Shown here one piece after another: positions 55,585 through 64,000 of a stretch of DNA of 64,000 bases (within the stretch, counting starts at the first letter, position 1; each line of letters starts with the position of its first letter). The position numbers and the translations under genes are program-made. Under the pieces are notes generated by a model. The model ran no database searches. It was not told the DNA's origin and saw nothing but the letters and a program-made list of their open reading frames with translations. This stretch comes from Bacillus_BD sp963765265 (GTDB lineage: Bacteria > Bacillota > Bacilli > Bacillales > Cytobacillaceae), in the NCBI GenBank assembly GCA_963765265.1, contig CAVXVN010000002.1:124001-188000 (forward strand). The letters run 5' to 3'.

Positions 55585-56451
55585 TTGCTTAAAGATTTTT
55601 TTACAAAATCGAAGAAAAAGTATGCAACTATCCCTTCGGAAAATGGAAAGCAAGAAGTTCCAGAAGGAATTTTAACTAAATGTCCAAATTGCAAAAAAAT
55701 CATGTATTCAAAAGAATGTATAAAAAATTTAAAAGTTTGTTCACATTGCGGCTATCATCATCCTATGAATTCACAAGAACGGATTGATTCTTTTCTAGAT
55801 GAGCAATCTTTTCAAGAATTAAATGGTGATATGGTGTCTGGAAATCCATTGCAATTTCCAGGATATGAAGACAAACTTGAGAAGGACCGTCAAAAGACAA
55901 ATTTAAATGATGCAGTCAAAACTGGCATAGGAAAAGTCAGTGGTATGAAAGTAGTCGTCGCTATTATGGACCCTACCTTTCGAATGGGAAGTATGGGCTC
56001 TGTCGTTGGCGAAAAAATTACATGTGCCATTGAAAAAGCGCATGAACTATCTGTCCCATTTATTATTTTTACAGCCTCAGGTGGAGCAAGAATGCAAGAG
56101 GGTGCACTCAGTTTAATGCAAATGGCGAAGACGAGTGTTGCATTAAAGAGGTTTAGTGACCAAGGTGGATTATTTATTTCAATCATGACTCACCCCACAA
56201 CAGGTGGAGTTTCAGCAAGTTTCGCATCCCTGGGAGATTATAATTTTGCTGAGCCAGGCGCCTTAATTGGTTTTGCTGGTAAAAGGGTAATTGAACAAAC
56301 CATTCGTGAAGAACTGCCAGAAGACTTCCAAACTGCTGAATTTCAATTAAAACATGGTCAACTAGATGCTATTATTCCTCGTTCGGAATTGAAAGACCAA
56401 TTGACAACGATTCTAGATATTCATCAGCCAAAGGGGGTAGTTGAATGGTAG
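55585..56451 (+). CDS. accD: Acetyl-CoA carboxylase carboxyltransferase subunit beta
   Basis: 288 aa. N-terminal C4 zinc ribbon (CPNCKKIMYSKECI, CSHCGYHHP) near residues 30-55, which binds RNA/DNA as well. Carboxyltransferase motifs GSMGSVVGEKIT and FTASGGARMQEGALSLMQMA. TTG start follows GGGAGG. Overlaps accA by 7 nt, so coupled. Forms the malonyl-CoA synthesis complex with AccA. Confidence 0.95.
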   Translation: MLKDFFTKSKKKYATIPSENGKQEVPEGILTKCPNCKKIMYSKECIKNLKVCSHCGYHHPMNSQERIDSFLDEQSFQELNGDMVSGNPLQFPGYEDKLEKDRQKTNLNDAVKTGIGKVSGMKVVVAIMDPTFRMGSMGSVVGEKITCAIEKAHELSVPFIIFTASGGARMQEGALSLMQMAKTSVALKRFSDQGGLFISIMTHPTTGGVSASFASLGDYNFAEPGALIGFAGKRVIEQTIREELPEDFQTAEFQLKHGQLDAIIPRSELKDQLTTILDIHQPKGVVEW

Positions 56452-57422
56452 GAGAATTTCAATTTGAAAAACCTATTTTGGAATTAAAACAGAAGATTTC
56501 CGATTTAAAGGATTTTACGAAAAGTGCTGAAGTGGACCTATCGTCAGAAATAGAAAAATTGGAGATACGGTTGACCAAATTAGAGAAAGATATATATAGC
56601 AATATTACACCATGGGATCGTGTCCAAATTGCCCGTCATCCGAACAGACCTACAACGTTGGATTATATTTCCAGGTTGTTTACAGATTTCTTTGAATGTC
56701 ATGGTGATCGAACATTTGGTGATGATGAAGCAATTGTTGGGGGTATTGCCAAATTTAAGGGACTACCAATCACTATTATTGGTCATCAACGAGGAAAAGA
56801 TACGAAAGAGAATATTCGCCGAAACTTTGGGATGCCACACCCTGAAGGATATAGAAAAGCTCTTCGACTAATGAAACAAGCAGATAAATTTAATCGACCA
56901 ATCATTTGCTTCATTGATACGAAAGGGGCCTATCCCGGAAAATCCGCAGAGGAAAGAGGACAAAGTGAAGCGATTGCCCGCAATTTATTCGAAATGGGAG
57001 GATTCACTGTTCCTATTGTTTGTATAGTGATTGGCGAAGGCGGTAGTGGTGGAGCTCTTGCATTGGGTGTAGGAAATCATATCTTTATGTTAGAAAACTC
57101 CACATACTCTGTTATATCACCAGAAGGTGCTGCTTCCATCCTTTGGAAGGATTCTGGTCAAGCAAAAAAAGCTGCAGAATCCATGAAAATTACTGCGCCT
57201 GATCTAAAGAAATTAAAGGTTATTGATGACATCATTCCTGAGGTAAAGGGTGGTGCTCATAAAGATGTTGATGAGCAAGCAGCTGAGATTGAAAAAGTAC
57301 TTGTTCGTTCATTGAAAGAACTTACCATGATGGATAAGGAAGCATTAGTAGTTCATCGTTATGAAAAGTTTAAAAACATTGGTGAAGTTTCCTTTTTAAA
57401 AGACTATATTGAAGTTAATTAA
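56445..57422 (+). CDS. accA: Acetyl-CoA carboxylase carboxyltransferase subunit alpha
   Basis: 325 aa. An N-terminal coiled coil (residues 1-50), then ARHPNRPTTLDYI, DRTFGDDEAIVGGIAKF, GHQRGKDTKENI, and the oxyanion loop IGEGGSGGALALGVG near 200, followed by YSVISPEGAASILWKD. Normal length. Begins within the accD end. Followed by a terminator. Confidence 0.95.
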   Translation: MVGEFQFEKPILELKQKISDLKDFTKSAEVDLSSEIEKLEIRLTKLEKDIYSNITPWDRVQIARHPNRPTTLDYISRLFTDFFECHGDRTFGDDEAIVGGIAKFKGLPITIIGHQRGKDTKENIRRNFGMPHPEGYRKALRLMKQADKFNRPIICFIDTKGAYPGKSAEERGQSEAIARNLFEMGGFTVPIVCIVIGEGGSGGALALGVGNHIFMLENSTYSVISPEGAASILWKDSGQAKKAAESMKITAPDLKKLKVIDDIIPEVKGGAHKDVDEQAAEIEKVLVRSLKELTMMDKEALVVHRYEKFKNIGEVSFLKDYIEVN

Positions 57423-57451
57423 ACGTACCTTAATAGGTGCGTTTTCTTTTT
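57422..57451 (+). terminator. Terminator of accDA
   Basis: AACGTACCT-taat-AGGTGCGTT (one G-T wobble) followed by TTCTTTTT. The rest of the 317-bp gap to pfkA is AT-rich, holding the presumed pfkA promoter, with nothing else recognised. Confidence 0.75.
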
Positions 57452-57739
57452 AGGCCTATACATTAGGTTTATAAATAAAATCGAGCAATAAAGGTAAAAA
57501 TTCTTAGATACAGTAAGAACCAAAGTATAAAACGCTTTCAATAGATAAATAATTCCGCCTTTTAGTAAAATGGATAGATTAGGTTGAGATACAAGATTCT
57601 TCGTGGTATTTTAAATGTATTCTTAGTATTTTGTTTGTGAAAAATGTATATGCGAACACTACTACATATTTGATCCACATAGTTGATTCAACCTTAATTA
57701 TTTACAAAGCCTAATATACTTGTATACGGGGGAGAAATT

Positions 57740-58699
57740 ATGAAAACAATAGGTGTGTTAACTAGTGGTGGAGATGCTCCAGGAATGAATGCTGCTGTAA
57801 GAGCAGTTGTCCGGAAAGCGATATATCATGGCGTTGAAGTTTATGGCATTATCGGTGGTTATGCAGGATTAATTAGCGGGAATGTACAAAAACTTGAACT
57901 AGGGTCTGTGGGTGATATTATTCATCGAGGTGGGACGATGCTTTTTTCAGCTAGATGTGACGAATTTAAGACAAAAGAAGGCCAATTAAAGGGTATTAAG
58001 CATCTAAAAAAATTGGGGATTGAAGGACTTATTGTGATTGGTGGAGATGGTTCATATCGAGGGGCGCAGGCACTAACAGAGCATGGTTTTCCATGTATAG
58101 GTGTTCCTGGAACAATTGATAATGATATTTGTGGCACTCAGTTTACGATTGGATTTGATACAGCCTTAAATACAGTTATTGATGCGATTGATAAAATAAG
58201 AGATACTGCTACTTCACATGAACGAACTTTTGTTATTGAGGTAATGGGAAGAAATGCAGGTGATATTGCTCTTTGGTCCGGACTTGCTGGTGGAGCAGAA
58301 ACGATCCTTATCCCAGAAGAAAATTATGATATGAAAGACATCTGTGACCGGTTAAAAAAAGGTCATGAACGGGGCAAAAAACATAGTATTATCATTGTTG
58401 CTGAAGGTGTAGCAAGCGGCATTGAATTGGGCAAGAAAATAAAAGAATTAACAAACTTTGATACTCGTGTTTCTGTGCTTGGTCACATGCAACGAGGAGG
58501 TTCACCAACAGCCTTTGACCGTGTGTTAGCGAGTCGACTGGGCTCGCGTGCAGTTGAACTGATGATGGCTGGAACAGGTGGAAGAGCAGTTGGGATTGAA
58601 AACAATAAAGTGGTTGACCATGATTTTACGGAAGTATTAAATGAAACACATAAAGTTGATTATAATCTTTTAAAATTGGCAAATGAATTATCGATTTAA
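57740..58699 (+). CDS. pfkA: 6-phosphofructokinase
   Basis: 319 aa, the standard bacterial length. ATP site TSGGDAPGMNAAVRA, catalytic PGTIDNDICG, MGRNAGDIALWSGLAGG, HMQRGGSPTAFDR. ATG follows GGGGGAG. Its stop is 34 nt before pyk, the classic pfkA-pyk operon. Catalyses fructose-6-phosphate phosphorylation. Confidence 0.97.
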   Translation: MKTIGVLTSGGDAPGMNAAVRAVVRKAIYHGVEVYGIIGGYAGLISGNVQKLELGSVGDIIHRGGTMLFSARCDEFKTKEGQLKGIKHLKKLGIEGLIVIGGDGSYRGAQALTEHGFPCIGVPGTIDNDICGTQFTIGFDTALNTVIDAIDKIRDTATSHERTFVIEVMGRNAGDIALWSGLAGGAETILIPEENYDMKDICDRLKKGHERGKKHSIIIVAEGVASGIELGKKIKELTNFDTRVSVLGHMQRGGSPTAFDRVLASRLGSRAVELMMAGTGGRAVGIENNKVVDHDFTEVLNETHKVDYNLLKLANELSI

Positions 58700-58733
58700 G
58701 AGAGTGATACATATCCTAGGAGGTTGGAAATAT

Positions 58734-60494
58734 ATGCGCAAAACAAAAATAGTTTGTACAATTGGTCCTGCAAGTGAAAGTATTGAAAAGCTTACACAAT
58801 TAATGGAAGCTGGAATGAATGTAGCACGTTTAAATTTCTCACACGGAGATTTTGAAGAACATGGTGCAAGAATTAAGAACATTCGTGAAGCGTCTAAAAA
58901 AATCGGTAAGAATGTTGCTATTCTTCTTGATACAAAAGGACCCGAAATCCGTACTCATAGTATGGTGAATGGAACAATCGAATTACAGTCAGGAAGCAAA
59001 TGCATTATATCAATGACAGAAGTAGAAGGAACTCCAGAAAAATTTTCTGTATCGTATGAAGGTTTAATTGATGATGTTCAGGTGGGTTCAAAAATTCTTC
59101 TCGACGATGGTTTAATTGGTCTGGAAGTTGAAAAGCTAGATAAAGAAAATGGCGAGATTCATGTAAATGTATTAAATACGGGTACATTAAAGAATAAAAA
59201 GGGTGTAAACGTTCCAGGAGTTTCGGTGAAATTACCTGGAATCACTGAAAAGGATGCAAATGATATTTTGTTTGGAATTGAACAAAATGTTGATTTTATA
59301 GCTGCTTCTTTTGTTCGTAGAGCTTCTGATGTTTTAGAAATTAGAGAATTACTTGAGAAAAATAATGCAACACATATCCATATCATTCCTAAGATTGAGA
59401 ATCAGGAAGGTGTGGACAATATTGATGAGATTCTTGAAGTTTCGGATGGTTTAATGGTAGCACGTGGTGATCTTGGAGTAGAGATTCCTGCTGAAGAAGT
59501 GCCTTTAGTGCAAAAGGACCTTATTAGGAAATGTAATGCGTTCGGTAAACCAGTTATTACAGCTACTCAAATGCTTGATTCTATGCAAAGAAACCCACGT
59601 CCAACTCGCGCAGAGGCAAGTGACGTTGCGAATGCCATCTTTGATGGAACAGATGCAATCATGCTATCTGGTGAAACAGCTGCAGGTAATTACCCTGTGG
59701 AATCTGTTCAAACGATGCACAATATTGCCTCTCGTGCAGAATCAGCATTAGATCATAAAAAATTGTTATCCGCTCAAAGCAAAAATAGTGAATATACGTT
59801 AACAGATGCTATTGGACAATCTGTTGCACATACGGCATTAAATTTAGATGTGAATGCGATTATTTCAGCGACTGAAAGTGGACATACGGCTCGAATGATC
59901 TCAAAATATCGTCCTAAGGCACCTATTGTTGCTGTGACAGCAAACGAACATGTAGTAAGACGTCTTGCTTTAGTTTGGGGTGTATATCCGCAATTAGGTC
60001 AAAAAACATATTCTACGGATGAAATGCTTGATAATGCTGTAGAAGAAAGTTTAAATAGTGGATTTGTTTCGCATGGTGACTTAGTTGTCATTTCAGCTGG
60101 AGTACCTATTGGAGAAAGTGGAACAACCAATTTAATGAAAATTCATGTGGTTGGAGATATCGTAGCTAAAGCGCAAGGGATTGGACGTAAATCCGCTTTT
60201 GGTAAAGTAGTAATAGCAAAAAATGCAGAAGAAGCGATTGCTAAGGTAACAGAAGGTTCTATCTTAGTAACAATTGGTTCTGATAAAGAAATGATGCCTG
60301 CCATTGAAAAATGTAGTGCGCTGGTTACTCAAGAAGGTGGATTAACTAGCCATGCGGCGGTTGTGGGATTGAGTCTTGGAATCCCAGTAATTGTTGGAGT
60401 AGAAGATGCGACACAATTGTTGAAAGATGGTCAAGAAATTACAGTTGATGCTCAAAGTGGTGTGATCTATAACGGTCATGCTAGCGTATTATAA
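58734..60494 (+). CDS. pyk: Pyruvate kinase with C-terminal PEP-utilizer domain
   Basis: 586 aa. MRKTKIVCTIGPASES; active-site signature MVARGDLGVEIPAEEVPLVQ near 240; MLDSMQRNPRPTRAEASD and SGETAAGNYPVESVQ. The extra C-terminal swivel domain (about 475-586, QEGGLTSHAAVVGLSLGIPV) is typical of Bacillus. ATG 58734 follows AGGAGG; the upstream start at 58683 is not used. Terminator follows. Confidence 0.97.
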   Translation: MRKTKIVCTIGPASESIEKLTQLMEAGMNVARLNFSHGDFEEHGARIKNIREASKKIGKNVAILLDTKGPEIRTHSMVNGTIELQSGSKCIISMTEVEGTPEKFSVSYEGLIDDVQVGSKILLDDGLIGLEVEKLDKENGEIHVNVLNTGTLKNKKGVNVPGVSVKLPGITEKDANDILFGIEQNVDFIAASFVRRASDVLEIRELLEKNNATHIHIIPKIENQEGVDNIDEILEVSDGLMVARGDLGVEIPAEEVPLVQKDLIRKCNAFGKPVITATQMLDSMQRNPRPTRAEASDVANAIFDGTDAIMLSGETAAGNYPVESVQTMHNIASRAESALDHKKLLSAQSKNSEYTLTDAIGQSVAHTALNLDVNAIISATESGHTARMISKYRPKAPIVAVTANEHVVRRLALVWGVYPQLGQKTYSTDEMLDNAVEESLNSGFVSHGDLVVISAGVPIGESGTTNLMKIHVVGDIVAKAQGIGRKSAFGKVVIAKNAEEAIAKVTEGSILVTIGSDKEMMPAIEKCSALVTQEGGLTSHAAVVGLSLGIPVIVGVEDATQLLKDGQEITVDAQSGVIYNGHASVL

Positions 60495-60509
60495 TAAAAA
60501 TAGGATGTA

Positions 60510-60535
60510 GGAAGGGAGAAACTCCCTTCCTTTTC
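60510..60535 (+). terminator. Terminator of pfkA-pyk
   Basis: GGAAGGGAG-aaa-CTCCCTTCC, followed by TTTT. Confidence 0.9.
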
Positions 60536-60611
60536 CGTCTTAAAAGGGATAATGAAGATTCGAAATTAAGTAGTTGGAGTCCTATTTTTTTCTAAATGAA
60601 GGAGGGTTCAA

Positions 60612-60998
60612 ATGAAAATTTTTATACTAATATTCATTTTAGTTCCTGTTGCAGAACTTGGCGTTTTACTCTTTTCTGGACAAACAATTGGAGTGTGGCC
60701 TACCTTAATCCTTCTTATCGTAACGGGATTGCTTGGATCTTATTTAGCAAAGAAACAAGGAATAAATACGATTCGAAAAGTGCAAGAGCAAATTCAATTC
60801 GGAAGGGTGCCAGGGAATGAAATACTGGATGGATTGTGTGTGCTTTTTGGTGGAATATTATTACTCTCACCCGGTTTCCTAACTGATATTTTGGGACTGA
60901 TTTTATTGCTTCCATTTACAAGAACATTGATAAAGCCGTTTATCCTCAAATTAATTCGAAAGTGGATAGATAAAAATACCTTTACAATCATTCGGTAA
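60612..60998 (+). CDS. fxsA: FxsA family membrane protein (YtzA)
   Basis: 128 aa. Three helices: IFILIFILVPVAELGVLLFS, GVWPTLILLIVTGLLGSYLA (the FxsA signature with GLLG), and GGILLLSPGFLTDILGLILL. E. coli FxsA affects exclusion of phage T7; the role here is unknown. Start follows AAGGAGGG. Convergent with ytvI. Confidence 0.88.
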   Translation: MKIFILIFILVPVAELGVLLFSGQTIGVWPTLILLIVTGLLGSYLAKKQGINTIRKVQEQIQFGRVPGNEILDGLCVLFGGILLLSPGFLTDILGLILLLPFTRTLIKPFILKLIRKWIDKNTFTIIR

Positions 60999-61055
60999 AA
61001 ACATTCTGAATTCTCTAATGTAGAAAATGATTGCCTATTGATTCGCTTGGATGTC

Positions 61056-62165
61056 TTATTCTCCTTTAATAAAAGTCCATACATCATGAAATACATTTGC
61101 TTTTTGTAAGGTCGTAAGGATAACAAGTGTAATTGGACCAACGATTAAACCTAAAAATCCAATTAACTTAAAACCGACAAATAAAGAAATTAAGGTTGCG
61201 AGCGGGTCCACTCCAATGTTTGATGATAGGACCTTAGGCTCCACAATTTGACGTTGAACGAGAACAATAACGTAAAGAACCACTAAACCGATGGCAAGAT
61301 TTATATCCCCAGTGATGAACTCATAAATAATCCAGGGAACGAAAATTAATCCTGTTCCAAGATAAGGAATTAAATCAACTAGCCCTGCTACAAGTGCAAT
61401 TGTGATGGCATAATTAACACGTAAAACCAGTAGGCCAATCAAAATAATAATGGTTGTAATGGAAATGAGTGTTAATTGGGCTTTAATAAAGCCAAAGAAG
61501 GCTCTTTTTAAATCAACAAAAACAGTTCTGCTGTTTGTTTTGGCTCGTTTTGGTAAGAGTAGAGATCCATTTCTCATTAGACGATCCCAGTCCTTGCTAA
61601 TAAAAAAGGTTGCAAGGAGAGAGAATATTAATACGGTTGCCGCATTAGGAAACCAAGTGATAATCGTGGGAATAAATCCGAAAAAGCGTTGAATAAAATC
61701 TCCTAGGGTTTTCCCAATTGTGTTCCCTACATTTTGAATGTTTTTTAATATGGTATCCTGCTCGCCACTCCCTAAACTGTTAAAAAGACTCGTTAGTTGA
61801 TTATAAAAGGGGATGATTTGGTCGGCTAAAAAATATTCTATATAACGAATTAATGTGTCTAGTTGGCTCGGAACAACTTTTGCTAAATAATCTGCTCCCG
61901 TGACAATTTCAGCCACAAGCAAGGTAAGGATTCCAGCGAAAAAAGCAAAAACAAGAATTAATGTAAAGATGACAGAGAATGTTCGTGGAATTTTTGCTTT
62001 CCTTTGAAAAAAAGTAACAAGTGGATTGATTAGAAAAGCTATGGCTAGTCCAATTAAAAAAGGATAAAGGATTTTTGATAGATAAAAAATCCCAATCAAT
62101 GAAATAATAACAGTTCCCGCTACAAACAAAAATCGAAGGGTACGATTTACATAGATACTGTTCAA
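61056..62165 (-). CDS. ytvI: Sporulation integral membrane protein YtvI (AI-2E family)
   Basis: 369 aa, seven to eight helices. AI-2E family pattern: FLINPLVTFFQRKAK near 45, long middle loop, GLVDLIPYLGTGLIFVPW near 260, and QRQIVEPKVLSSNIGVDPLA near 310. TTG start follows AAGGAG. Position between fxsA and ytwI equals B. subtilis ytvI. Confidence 0.9.
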   Translation of the reverse strand: MNSIYVNRTLRFLFVAGTVIISLIGIFYLSKILYPFLIGLAIAFLINPLVTFFQRKAKIPRTFSVIFTLILVFAFFAGILTLLVAEIVTGADYLAKVVPSQLDTLIRYIEYFLADQIIPFYNQLTSLFNSLGSGEQDTILKNIQNVGNTIGKTLGDFIQRFFGFIPTIITWFPNAATVLIFSLLATFFISKDWDRLMRNGSLLLPKRAKTNSRTVFVDLKRAFFGFIKAQLTLISITTIIILIGLLVLRVNYAITIALVAGLVDLIPYLGTGLIFVPWIIYEFITGDINLAIGLVVLYVIVLVQRQIVEPKVLSSNIGVDPLATLISLFVGFKLIGFLGLIVGPITLVILTTLQKANVFHDVWTFIKGE

Positions 62166-62390
62166 ATTGGATCTCCTTCTTTAATAAGATTTTTTTTATA
62201 GAATAAGGGTATCAAAATATTAAGGATATTAATACTTACGAAATAAAATTTAAAATGATTCGCGCACACTTTAAAAGATATTTCATTTAGAAGTTTGATT
62301 TTCCTTCAAGTATAAGAGACTTTTGATAATGCTTTTTGTCAAATCTAACTTATGATATAATAATTTAGTATACAAAGGGGAGAAAACCCG

Positions 62391-62852
62391 TTGATATCAC
62401 AAGCTACATTCTTCTTATTATTTTTACTGGCAATAGGGTTTATTGCTAAAAATCAATCACTTATGATTGCCGTTATTGCTTTGTTGCTCATGAAACTAAT
62501 TGGTTTTGATTCTAAGATCTTTTCTTACATACAAGCAAAAGGAATTAATTGGGGTGTTACAGTGATTACCTTTGCTGTTCTAGCACCTATTGCAAGTGGT
62601 GAAATTGGATTTAAAGATTTATCCTCAGCTTTTAAATCTCCTTATGCGTGGATCGCCCTTATATCGGGAATAATCGTGGCACTCCTTGCAAAAGGTGGAG
62701 TAACCCTACTGGCTGAAGATCCACATATTACAACTGCTCTCGTATTAGGTACAATCCTTTCTGTTACTCTTTTTAAAGGAGTTGCAGTTGGACCTCTAAT
62801 TGGTGCTGGTATTGCCTATTTAGCGATGAAGATCCTTGATTTAGTTAAATAA
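62391..62852 (+). CDS. ytwI: DUF441 family membrane protein YtwI
   Basis: 153 aa, four helices. DUF441 motifs KNQSLMIAVIALLLMKLIG, GEIGFKDLSSAFKSPYAWIA and LVLGTILSVTLFKGVAVGPL. Unknown function. TTG start follows AAAGGGGAG; no better ATG. Confidence 0.88.
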   Translation: MISQATFFLLFLLAIGFIAKNQSLMIAVIALLLMKLIGFDSKIFSYIQAKGINWGVTVITFAVLAPIASGEIGFKDLSSAFKSPYAWIALISGIIVALLAKGGVTLLAEDPHITTALVLGTILSVTLFKGVAVGPLIGAGIAYLAMKILDLVK

Positions 62853-62976
62853 TAAATGTGTAAAGGTAATTAATTTACATTTTAAAATTATTTTTTATTC
62901 ACAAAAGTCTGATAATTGTTTATAATTAAAGTTGTATTGGAAATAGACTTATTTTGATTTGCGTTATTTGGTAAAA

Positions 62977-62991
62977 ATGTAAGCATTTTCT
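62977..62991 (+). promoter_or_regulatory. Candidate CcpA (cre) site upstream of citZ
   Basis: ATGTAAGCATTTTCT matches the cre consensus WTGNAANCGNWNNCW with one deviation (A for G at the central CG). It lies about 390 nt upstream of citZ, in a 525-bp non-coding gap with no other ORF. CcpA and CcpC control citZ in B. subtilis. Confidence 0.5.
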
Positions 62992-63377
62992 TTTTGACTA
63001 AAACCGAACAAGCGCTCAACTTCATTGTTGTTATTAACATAGTCAATCATTTGGTGTGTGATTGGTTGCATAAAAGCAGTCACACACGAAATTTGTGGTT
63101 GTGATTTATTTGTCTAAAAATCGGAAAATATTTCTAGTGGTAAAAGATGTATTCAATTGAATAGAATATAGGGTATACAGACATTTAGGTATGGGGGGAT
63201 TTTATTGTATGGTTTTACAATATTGTTGCTGCAATAAAGGTCTGTGTGATACATGATAGGTTTACATAGATATGCGTATAATATGCTATCTATGTATTGT
63301 TAAGGCAACTTGTTAAGTAGTATTCTTTAAAAGCTATAAAAAGTGTAAAATTTGTTTTTTAAAGGAGAGAATGACAT

Positions 63378-64000
63378 ATGACAGTAACTCGTGGTCTTGA
63401 AGGGGTAGTCGCAACTTCTTCTTCAATTAGTTCAATCATTGATGATACGTTAACATATGTTGGATACAACATTGATGATTTGACAGAGAATGCTAGTTTT
63501 GAAGAAGTAGTCTATCTTCTTTGGCATAGAAAATTACCCACAAAATTACAATTAGATAAATTAAAGCGTGAACTTGCAGAAAATGCTCAACTTCCCCAAG
63601 CTGTTCTTGAACACTTCAAAAATTATCCCATTAATAAAGTTCATCCAATGGCTGCCCTGCGTACCGCTGTTTCCCTATTGGCTTTATATGATGAAGAAGC
63701 GGATCTAATGGATAATGAAGCGAACTATCGAAAAGCCATTCGTCTTCAAGCAAAATTGCCATCCATTGTTGCTGCTTTTGCACGGATTCGTAAAGGTTTA
63801 GAGCCGATCTCTCCTAAAAGTAATTTGAGTTTTTCTGCTAACTTCTTGTATATGTTATCTGGTAAAGATCCAAACCCGATTGCAGAAGAAGCGATTAATA
63901 AAGCGCTTATTCTGCATGCGGATCATGAATTAAATGCTTCTACCTTTACCGCCCGAGTTTGTGTAGCAACACTTTCTGATATTTATTCCGGAATTACTGC
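63378..64000 (+). CDS. citZ: Citrate synthase CitZ, 3' end cut by the window edge
   Basis: 207 codons visible of about 370. The N-terminus TVTRGLEGVVATSSSISSII and TYVGYNIDDLTENASFEEV are typical of Bacillus CitZ. ILHADHELNASTFTARV near residue 182 holds one active-site His. The start follows AAAGGAGAG; an ATG at 63371 is out of frame. The upstream neighbour ytwI agrees with B. subtilis (ytwI-citZ-icd-mdh). Condenses acetyl-CoA and oxaloacetate. Confidence 0.95.
   Translation, partial: MTVTRGLEGVVATSSSISSIIDDTLTYVGYNIDDLTENASFEEVVYLLWHRKLPTKLQLDKLKRELAENAQLPQAVLEHFKNYPINKVHPMAALRTAVSLLALYDEEADLMDNEANYRKAIRLQAKLPSIVAAFARIRKGLEPISPKSNLSFSANFLYMLSGKDPNPIAEEAINKALILHADHELNASTFTARVCVATLSDIYSGIT

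Overview
The window looks like chromosome of a low-GC, endospore-forming member of the Bacillaceae. Evidence is an alpha/beta-type small acid-soluble spore protein, two YjcZ miniproteins, YhaL, YtrH/YtrI, YtvI, Hpr/ScoC, and long runs in Bacillus subtilis gene order. No rRNA, tRNA, prophage or CRISPR array was seen. It is essentially core chromosome with many small repeats and one IS200/IS605-type tnpB element.

Layout. 1-6.8 kb: a truncated CNNM/CBS transporter gene, an AI-2E-family permease, a metNIQ-type methionine importer, a YitT-family membrane protein and CorA. 7-13 kb: cydABCD on the minus strand (cytochrome bd oxidase and its ABC assembly transporter), damaged by two indels and three short tandem duplications. 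13-15.8 kb: a second CNNM/CBS gene, a MerR regulator and a GNAT acetyltransferase. 16-18.8 kb: a Fur-box-preceded feoAB cluster with a FeoB-associated Cys-rich peptide. 18.8-38.7 kb: the spore-protein/yheA/yhaX/yhaQP/yhaONM/yhaL/prsA/yhaI/hpr/yhaH/trpP/hit/ecsABC block, as in B. subtilis. 38.9-41.6 kb: a PAP2 phosphatase and a tnpB element. 41.6-45.6 kb: hmoB, hemE, hemH, yhfH, yhfI. 45.7-64 kb: ytkL, ytoI, ytpI, nrnA, ytrIH, dnaE, ytsJ, accDA, pfkA, pyk, fxsA, ytvI, ytwI and citZ (cut by the right edge). This last block joins glycolysis, malate decarboxylation, malonyl-CoA synthesis and entry to the TCA cycle in one co-oriented stretch.

A striking property is a high load of one-base indels in otherwise conserved genes (cydD, cydB, feoB, yhaN, prsA, ecsC, hemH, yhfI, ytkL). 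Several lie in short homopolymers. No broken gene was seen right of about 46.4 kb. Uncorrected sequencing error is the simplest reading, but real decay cannot be excluded, especially for yhfI.

The most interesting signals are: (i) two paralogous CNNM genes whose strong Shine-Dalgarno lies 27-36 nt from a TTG start, with a hairpin between that restores normal spacing when folded; (ii) a TRAP-type run of (G/U)AG triplets over the trpP ribosome-binding site; (iii) four copies of a 16-nt motif in the hit-ecsA gap; (iv) a 512-aa TnpB with an intact RuvC triad but no zinc-ribbon cysteines, flanked by two omega-RNA-like right-end sequences; (v) a family of modular palindromic intergenic repeats.
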